DNA from: Timonella corticicola
GTDB lineage: Bacteria; Actinomycetota; Actinomycetes; Actinomycetales; Cellulomonadaceae
Assembly (NCBI RefSeq): GCF_042683685.1
Contig: NZ_JBHUOP010000007.1
Coordinates: 1-64,000, forward strand
Length of the DNA: 64,000 bases
Direction: 5' to 3'
The notes below the pieces were generated by a model, which had not been told where the DNA came from, ran no database searches, and saw only the letters and a program-made list of their open reading frames with translations. This document shows positions 58,508 to 64,000 of this stretch, in pieces. The position numbers and the translations under genes were made by a program. Position 1 is the first letter of the stretch, and every line of letters begins with the position of its first letter.

Positions 58508-60166
58508 ATGTCTCGTAACGCTGAATCATCCACCGAATGCACCGAACCCCTGAACGATGACTGGTGGCGCAATGCCGTCATCTATCAGGTGTACCCACGC
58601 AGCTATGCAGACGCTGATGGGGATGGGACCGGAGACCTCAATGGGGTGCGTTCACGGTTGCCTTATCTGCAAGAACTTGGAGTCGATGCAATCTGGCTGA
58701 CACCCTGGTACCAATCTCCACTCGCAGATGGTGGCTACGATGTCGCTGACTATCGGGTAATCGATCCGACCTTCGGGACGCTTGAAGACGCTGAACACCT
58801 CATTTCAGAGGCTGCGGAAATAGGTATCCGCACAATCATCGATGTGGTGCCGAACCACATTTCAGATCAGCATCGCTGGTTCCAAGAGGCACTTGACTCC
58901 CCGCCGGGTTCTCCCGAACGCTCACGGTTCTGGTTCCATCCAGGAAAGGGCCCGGGAGGGGATGAACTGCCAAATGACTGGCAGTCGAGCTTCGGGGGAG
59001 ACACCTGGACTCGCACGACGAACCCTGACGGCTCACCAGGCGAGTGGTATCTGCACCTGTTCAGCGCACACCAGCCCGACCTCAACTGGAACAATCCCGA
59101 CGTGTGGGAGGAACACGAGGCGGTTCTCAGGTTCTGGTTTGACCGAGGTGTCGCGGGCATTCGCATTGACTCGGCGGCAATGCCGATCAAACACCCCGAC
59201 CTGCCACCGATCCCAGAGTCCCCAGCCCCAGGCGAGCATCCTCACCTCGACCGCGACGAGATTCACGACATCTATCGGGCGTGGCGCAAGGTCGCGGACT
59301 CCTACCCAGACACACGGGTGCTCGTTGGCGAGGTATGGCTGGACAACGCCGAGCGATTCGCCGCCTATCTGCGACCTGACGAGATGCACTCCGCCTTCAA
59401 CTTCGACTTCATGGCGCGGCCATGGGACGCGGCGGAACTGCGCACATCGATCACGAACACCCTGCGAGACCATGCACTTGTCGATGCTCCGCCAACGTGG
59501 GTTCTCTCCAACCACGATGTGACCAGGCCTGTGACCCGCTACGGTCGAGAAGACTCGGGCTTCGCCTTCGAGGCCAAACGTTTCGGAGTGCCCACAGACC
59601 GTAAACTCGGGGAACAAAGGGCCCGAGCAGCCGCGCTGCTGACGGCAGCACTCCCCGGGACCCTGTACATCTACCAGGGCGATGAACTGGGGCTACCCGA
59701 GGTCGATGTTCCGGTAGAAGCGATTCAAGACCCCATGTACCTTCGGTCCGGGAAAGTGAATCCCGGTCGCGACGGGTGCCGGGTGCCCATCCCTTGGAGC
59801 GGTACAGCACCGCCATATGGGTTCAGCGAGGGTCGCGCCGCAGACATCTGGCTTCCGCAACCACGAGACTGGGCTGGGCTGACCGTTGAGGCCCAGAGCG
59901 AGAACCCATCCTCGATGCTCTCGCTCTATAGGCAGGCAATATCGCTCCGCAGGTCCATCCCGGAACTGCGTGGTGACGACTTTGCGTGGCTAGACACCCA
60001 CACGGAGGTGATTGGATTTGTTCGCGGGAGGAGGTTCGCATCAATCACGAACTTTGGCCGCCCCATACCCCTCCCTCCTCACGAGCGAGTCCTTCTCGCC
60101 AGCACCCCGCTCACCGACGCCGGTGAGATCCCCCAGGATTCCACTGTCTGGCTGCTGATCCAGTAG
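58508..60166 (+). CDS. alpha-glucosidase / oligo-glucosidase, GH13
   Basis: 552 residues, cytoplasmic (no signal peptide). DDWWRNAVIYQVYPRSYADADGDGTGDLNGVRSRLPYLQELGVDAIWLTPWY is the start of the GH13 barrel; catalytic nucleophile Asp221 in GIRIDSAAM, acid/base Glu275 in VLVGEVWL, transition-state Asp337 in LSNHDVTRP. The sequence is closest in feel to the actinobacterial alpha-glucosidases acting on maltose-like or sucrose/trehalulose-like sugars; exact linkage cannot be told. AAGGACGAACAACG precedes the ATG. First gene of a four-gene operon under LacI control. Confidence 0.9.
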   Translation: MSRNAESSTECTEPLNDDWWRNAVIYQVYPRSYADADGDGTGDLNGVRSRLPYLQELGVDAIWLTPWYQSPLADGGYDVADYRVIDPTFGTLEDAEHLISEAAEIGIRTIIDVVPNHISDQHRWFQEALDSPPGSPERSRFWFHPGKGPGGDELPNDWQSSFGGDTWTRTTNPDGSPGEWYLHLFSAHQPDLNWNNPDVWEEHEAVLRFWFDRGVAGIRIDSAAMPIKHPDLPPIPESPAPGEHPHLDRDEIHDIYRAWRKVADSYPDTRVLVGEVWLDNAERFAAYLRPDEMHSAFNFDFMARPWDAAELRTSITNTLRDHALVDAPPTWVLSNHDVTRPVTRYGREDSGFAFEAKRFGVPTDRKLGEQRARAAALLTAALPGTLYIYQGDELGLPEVDVPVEAIQDPMYLRSGKVNPGRDGCRVPIPWSGTAPPYGFSEGRAADIWLPQPRDWAGLTVEAQSENPSSMLSLYRQAISLRRSIPELRGDDFAWLDTHTEVIGFVRGRRFASITNFGRPIPLPPHERVLLASTPLTDAGEIPQDSTVWLLIQ

Positions 60167-60232
60167 CACACAGTGGTCGCGCAGCAGTCTACGTGCGCAC
60201 AATTTACCAACGTTCACGGAAAGGAACGGACA

Positions 60233-61624
60233 ATGAAGTCAATTGCACAGCGCACATCAATCGCTATGTGTGCCGCAGTTTCAGTTTCTCTTGCGCTAGT
60301 CGGGTGTTCATCGGATTCCGAGACACCCGAGACATCACCGGTGACAGAAACCGCAGACGAGGCGGTCACCATCAAGGTCTCGATCGATGCGGGGCTGGAA
60401 CCTGAAGCGCGTGAGAACTTCGACGCGCGGGTCAAGGCCTTTCAGACTGCACATGAGAACATCACGGTCGAGGCGCAGGAATACACATGGACGGCAACGA
60501 CGTTCACAGCGGATCTAGCAGGCGGCACTCTGCCACACGTGTTCACCATCCCGTTCACCGACGGACGTGGACTCATCGCCGCGAAGCAAATCGCCGATAT
60601 CAGTGATCTTGTGGCGGAGCTTCCCTATGCGGACCAGTTCAACCCGAACGTTGCGCAGGCAGGACAGGCGGAAGACGGCGGACAGTGGGCGATTCCAATC
60701 GCCGCCTATGGACAGGCGCTGCACTACAACCGGACCCTCTTCACCGAGGCCGGCCTTGATCCAGACTCGCCTCCCGAAACCTGGGACGAGGTCCGCGAAG
60801 CAGCACGGAAGATCAGCGAAGCCACCGGCGAGACCGGTTATGCGACGATGACCTCGAGCAATACCGGTGGCTGGATTTTGACCACGCTGGTGAACGCTTT
60901 CGGGGGACACACCGAGAATGCCGACGCCACGGCACCCACGATCGCATCTGACCCAGCGGTGAAGGAGGCCCTCGAGTACTTGCGAGCGCTTCGTTGGGAG
61001 GACAACTCCATGGGCGCTAACTTCCTCTACGACTGGGGCTCGATCAACCAGGACTTTGCCTCGGGCCGAATCGGAATGTATGTGTCAGGCGGCGGAAACT
61101 ACGGAAACCTGGTCACCCAGAATGCACTCAATCCAGATGACTATGGCGTGACGGTCCTACCCCTTCAGGGGGCACAGCCTGGAACCCTTGGCGGTGGCAC
61201 CCTTGCGGCTGTCAGCCCGAAGGGCACACCCGCTGAACAGGCGGCAGCGGTCAAGTGGATTGACTTCTACTATCTCGGTAGGTTCACCGATGAACAGACA
61301 GCCACCGATGCCGCGAAGGTGGCGGCAGATCTTGACCAGCCTGTCGGAGCTCCCGAACTACCGCTGTTTGACCAGGAGCAATTCGACGCCTATCAGGTGT
61401 GGATTGAACCGTACGTGAATGTTCCATTGCAGCAGATGGCGCCATACACGACCAAGAGCGGGGAACAAGAGCTAATCCCCGAACCACGCGTTGCCACGCA
61501 AGACGTTTACGCGTTGCTCGATGCCGTTGTCCAGGCGGTCCTCACCAACGAGAACGCAGACATTGACGCCCTGCTCGCTCAGGTCCAGGGGCAGGCCGAA
61601 TCCCTGTACTCCCAGGCCGACTAG
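60233..61624 (+). CDS. sugar-binding lipoprotein (family 1), probable alpha-glucoside
   Basis: 463 residues. Signal peptide with lipobox LVGC (Cys about 25), Thr/Glu-rich linker, then family-1 fold: VTIKVSIDAGLEPEARENFDARVKAFQTAHENITVEAQEYTW, IPIAAYGQALHYNRTLFTEAGLDPDSPPETWDEVREAARKI, SGRIGMYVSGGGNYGNL. Feeds the two permeases downstream. ATG 60233 is preferred (AAAGGAACGGACA; signal peptide starts there). Confidence 0.88.
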   Translation: MKSIAQRTSIAMCAAVSVSLALVGCSSDSETPETSPVTETADEAVTIKVSIDAGLEPEARENFDARVKAFQTAHENITVEAQEYTWTATTFTADLAGGTLPHVFTIPFTDGRGLIAAKQIADISDLVAELPYADQFNPNVAQAGQAEDGGQWAIPIAAYGQALHYNRTLFTEAGLDPDSPPETWDEVREAARKISEATGETGYATMTSSNTGGWILTTLVNAFGGHTENADATAPTIASDPAVKEALEYLRALRWEDNSMGANFLYDWGSINQDFASGRIGMYVSGGGNYGNLVTQNALNPDDYGVTVLPLQGAQPGTLGGGTLAAVSPKGTPAEQAAAVKWIDFYYLGRFTDEQTATDAAKVAADLDQPVGAPELPLFDQEQFDAYQVWIEPYVNVPLQQMAPYTTKSGEQELIPEPRVATQDVYALLDAVVQAVLTNENADIDALLAQVQGQAESLYSQAD

Positions 61625-61640
61625 TCGGAACCGTTGGGAA

Positions 61641-61673
61641 CGTGCCGGGCGCTTGCGTTAAGTGCTCGGCACG
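61641..61673 (+). terminator. hairpin between binding-protein and permease genes
   Basis: CGTGCCGGGCGCTT and AAGTGCTCGGCACG form a stem with one mismatch and a wobble, loop GCGTT. Same position as the hairpin in the alpha-galactoside operon. Confidence 0.65.
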
Positions 61674-61704
61674 TCTGCCCACATGACAAATTTCAAGGAA
61701 CCTC

Positions 61705-62670
61705 ATGAGCACGCAAGACACTGTCTCCGCAGTAAAAGGTGGCTCCAACAACCCTTTGACCGAGCTGCCACGTAGACGAAACCCCGTTAAGGTCTGGCTT
61801 CAAGGTGACAGGCCGCACGCGCTGATACTACTGCTTCCGCTTCTGTTCAGCTTTGTGTTCTTCAGTTGGAAACCCATCGTGGAGGCCGCGATCATGGCTT
61901 TCCAGTACACGAATCTGGTGGAACCGGCCTCGTGGGTAGGTATGAAGAACTTTCAGAAGGTTCTCTCGGATCCGCTGCTGGTGACAGCCATCAAGAACAC
62001 GTTCTATTTTGCGTTGTTGGCCCTGATCCTTGGGTACCCGATCCCTTTGCTTTTATCTGTCCTGATGAGCGAGGCCAAAAGATTCAAGGGCCTATACAGC
62101 GCGTTGGCCTACCTGCCGGTCATTGTTCCACCGGTCGTGGGAGCGCTGCTCTGGAAATTCTTCTATGACGGTTCGCCGACCGGCGTCTTCAACACGATCC
62201 TCGGTTGGATTGGCCTCGGTCCGTACCAGTGGCTATCCAACGCGGACATGGCAATGCCCTCCATCGTGTTGTTCGCGACCTGGGCAGCGGCTGGCGGAAC
62301 GGTGATCATCTATCTGGCGGGCATTCTCGGTGTCTCCCCGGAACTCTACGATGCGGCTGAAGTGGACGGCGCGGGGATCTGGCGAAAGGTGTGGCATGTG
62401 ACGATGCCGCAGTTGCGCGGTGTGCTGCTCACGACCTTCATCCTGCAAATCATTGGCACCACCCAGGTATTCCTAGAGCCATTCCTCCTAACCGGCGGAG
62501 GCCCGGCAAACTCAACCATGACGCTCCTGATGTTGATCTACAAGTATGCGTTCCAGAGCAGTCTTGGAGGGGACTACGGAGCCGCAACGGCTCTGAGCGT
62601 TCTCCTGGCTCTGTTCTTGGCGTTGTTCTCGGCGATCTACTTCCGCGTAACCAGGGGATGGAGTTCTTGA
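61705..62670 (+). CDS. sugar ABC permease (MalF type)
   Basis: 321 residues, six spans, about 35-residue cytoplasmic N terminus. ALILLLPLLFSFVFFSWKPIVEAAIMAFQYTNL and docking loop PELYDAAEVDGAGIWRKVWHVTMPQLRGVLL. Partner of the next permease; AAGGAACCTC precedes the ATG. No ATPase gene in the operon. Confidence 0.9.
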   Translation: MSTQDTVSAVKGGSNNPLTELPRRRNPVKVWLQGDRPHALILLLPLLFSFVFFSWKPIVEAAIMAFQYTNLVEPASWVGMKNFQKVLSDPLLVTAIKNTFYFALLALILGYPIPLLLSVLMSEAKRFKGLYSALAYLPVIVPPVVGALLWKFFYDGSPTGVFNTILGWIGLGPYQWLSNADMAMPSIVLFATWAAAGGTVIIYLAGILGVSPELYDAAEVDGAGIWRKVWHVTMPQLRGVLLTTFILQIIGTTQVFLEPFLLTGGGPANSTMTLLMLIYKYAFQSSLGGDYGAATALSVLLALFLALFSAIYFRVTRGWSS

Positions 62671-62672
62671 CG

Positions 62673-63584
62673 ATGCGAAACATCCGGAAAACGGCTCAAA
62701 AAGAGGCGAGCGGTCGCGGTATCCTATCCGAGTCTGATTGGAAGAATCCGCTGGTCAACGTTTCCATGAAGGCTGCACAGTTTGCCGTGCTGATCGGCTT
62801 GGTCGTTGCTGGTCTTGGTCCTATCCTATGGCTCGCGAAGTCTGCGGTAACGCCGACGCAGGACACTCTGCGCGAACCGTTGAAGTTGTGGCCAAACGGC
62901 ATGGACTGGGCGAATCTCCATGAGGCGTGGAGCCGAGTGCAGATCGACCAGTACTTCACGAACACGGTTATCGTTGTCGCGGGAGTCTGGCTCATCCAGG
63001 TGGTCGTGGCAACCACCGGGGGCTACGTCCTGTCGATCATGCGCCCCAAGTACGCGAAAGCGCTTGTCGCCATGATTCTGGCGACCATGTTCGTCCCAGG
63101 TATCGTGCTGTTGGTGCCGCTCTACCTCACCGTCATTCAGCCACCTTTCTTGAACAGCTCGCTGATCAACACCTACTGGGCGATATGGCTGCCTGCCGGT
63201 GCCAATGCGTTCAACATCCTGCTCGCAATGCGTTTCTTCGCGTCATTGCCCCAAGAGATATTTGAGGCTGCCAAGGTGGACGGAGCGGGTCCGTACAAGG
63301 TGTTCTTCAGAATCCTGCTGCCCATGTCAAAACCGATCATCGGCGTAATCTCGGTCTTTGCCATCATGGGAGCGTGGAAAGACTACCTGTGGCCGATGCT
63401 CGTGCTCAAGGACCCTGCCGTGCAGACCCTGTCGGTTCGACTTCCTCAACTGCAGCAGTTCATTGAATTGGATGTCTTCTTGGCGGCGTTGGCAATCTCC
63501 ACGGTCATCCCGGTTGTACTCTTCATCGTCTTTCAACGGCTGTTCTTGAGCGGGGTTGGCATGGGAGGAGCCGTGAAGGGATAG
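62673..63584 (+). CDS. sugar ABC permease (MalG type)
   Basis: 303 residues, six spans. LGPILWLAKSAVTPTQDTLREPLKLWPNGMDWANLHEAW and docking loop QEIFEAAKVDGAGPYKVFFRILLPMSKPIIG. Start ATG 62673, two bases after the upstream stop, with GGAG at about 9 bases; ATG 62658, inside the previous gene, is possible. Last gene of the alpha-glucoside operon. Confidence 0.9.
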   Translation: MRNIRKTAQKEASGRGILSESDWKNPLVNVSMKAAQFAVLIGLVVAGLGPILWLAKSAVTPTQDTLREPLKLWPNGMDWANLHEAWSRVQIDQYFTNTVIVVAGVWLIQVVVATTGGYVLSIMRPKYAKALVAMILATMFVPGIVLLVPLYLTVIQPPFLNSSLINTYWAIWLPAGANAFNILLAMRFFASLPQEIFEAAKVDGAGPYKVFFRILLPMSKPIIGVISVFAIMGAWKDYLWPMLVLKDPAVQTLSVRLPQLQQFIELDVFLAALAISTVIPVVLFIVFQRLFLSGVGMGGAVKG

Positions 63585-63713
63585 CCACTAGGTTTAGTCT
63601 GGTTCGGTATCCATAGCGTGAAGGCTGACACTGGAAGTGGTGTCGCTGATCTGATACAACTCTGCGACGACCTGCACACCACAGCGGCTATGCGCGTTCC
63701 TAGAATGAATGAC

Positions 63714-63917
63714 ATGAGCACACATCGACTTCCGCTACACCGCAGCATCCCAGTAATCGCAACCCGCGCAGTCATCCTGACCGGCTGCTCCATGGGGGTC
63801 TCCTCGGAACCAACCGAGAACGCAGACATCAACGAGGTGGTCTGGGAAGAAGGAAACCCGGACATCGAGGATTCATCTGGGGGATCCACCCTCCTACCAG
63901 CAGGATTCGCGCAATGA
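63714..63917 (+). CDS. small lipoprotein-like protein
   Basis: 67 residues. A short positively charged start (STHRLPLHRSIP), a hydrophobic stretch and a possible lipobox ILTGC, then an acidic tail (ENADINEVVWEEGNPDIEDS). The hydrophobic part is short for a signal peptide. TAGAAT lies seven bases before ATG 63714, suggesting a leaderless message. Overlaps the next gene as ATGA, which supports its being real. Not recognised. Confidence 0.5.
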   Translation: MSTHRLPLHRSIPVIATRAVILTGCSMGVSSEPTENADINEVVWEEGNPDIEDSSGGSTLLPAGFAQ

Positions 63918-64000
63918 GCTACCCAACCGTCACACAGAACACGCCCGCGTACCGGAAGACCAACGGGCTCGCGATCGCCTCGTTCGTCCTCGCGCTCCTC
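63914..64000 (+). CDS. DUF4190-like membrane protein (partial, runs off the window)
   Basis: Only the first 29 residues are inside: a polar tail MSYPTVTQNTPAYRKT, then NGLAIASFVLALL, the opening of the DUF4190 two-helix membrane domain (typically NGLAIASLVLG). Overlaps the preceding small ORF as ATGA. The rest lies beyond the window edge. Confidence 0.6.
   Translation, partial: MSYPTVTQNTPAYRKTNGLAIASFVLALL

Overview
The window is from a moderately high-GC actinobacterium (Actinomycetota). Evidence: a SAM-IV riboswitch (an actinobacterial class), lipoproteins with LxxC lipoboxes, ATGA-coupled genes, probable leaderless starts (GTG 37952, ATG 49526), sugar importers without their own ATPase (the usual shared-MsiK arrangement), and a fatty-acid locus matching the order of the Mycobacterium htdX-fabG4-fadA2-fadE5 locus. 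The first bases look like the 3' end of a 23S rRNA gene and its spacer; no 5S gene is visible after it. I see no tRNA, CRISPR array or intact transposase.

Layout. 0.6-5.9 kb: nitrite/NO module, namely a large NirK fused to a membrane domain and an extra cupredoxin, an NnrS-like membrane protein, a Cys-rich HTH regulator, and a divergent DUF2249 gene. 6.0-9.7 kb: sulfur assimilation, with metZ and a rhodanese on the minus strand and, divergently, a SAM-IV riboswitch in front of a cysteine-desulfurase-like enzyme. 9.8-14.8 kb: DUF4287, LysR regulator and bifunctional putA. 14.8-20.2 kb: rlmC, pentapeptide protein, two GNATs, an FMO-like flavoprotein and a small membrane protein.

20.2-36.2 kb: the largest system, an organosulfur-scavenging region. 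An SsuE-like FMN reductase faces a long plus-strand series of four LLM-family flavin monooxygenases, a DUF1684 protein, a GNAT, an amino-acid-type ABC importer and an oligopeptide-type ABC importer. In front of it lies a 30-codon leader ORF with eight Cys codons, followed by mutually exclusive RNA pairings: a strong candidate cysteine-responsive attenuator.

36.2-45.7 kb: NUDIX hydrolase, lipoprotein, then a lower-GC alpha-galactoside cassette (LacI, GH36, ABC importer) lying between two near-identical 46-bp hairpins, with gene scars (a NUDIX fragment, a MaoC C-terminus fragment) and two candidate tiny ORFs near its edges.

45.7-52.3 kb: fatty-acid locus (MaoC hydratase, FabG4-like reductase, thiolase; divergent TetR and acyl-CoA oxidase/dehydrogenase) with twin palindromic operators between the divergent units. 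52.6-57.2 kb: two CNNM/CBS proteins, a decayed NUDIX gene, tandem TM2 proteins and a DUF2599 lipoprotein. 57.3-63.6 kb: alpha-glucoside locus (LacI, GH13, SBP, two permeases) with two identical operators around a clear promoter. The window ends in a small lipoprotein-like ORF and the start of a DUF4190-like gene. Functions are assigned from recognised motifs and gene context only; no database search was run.
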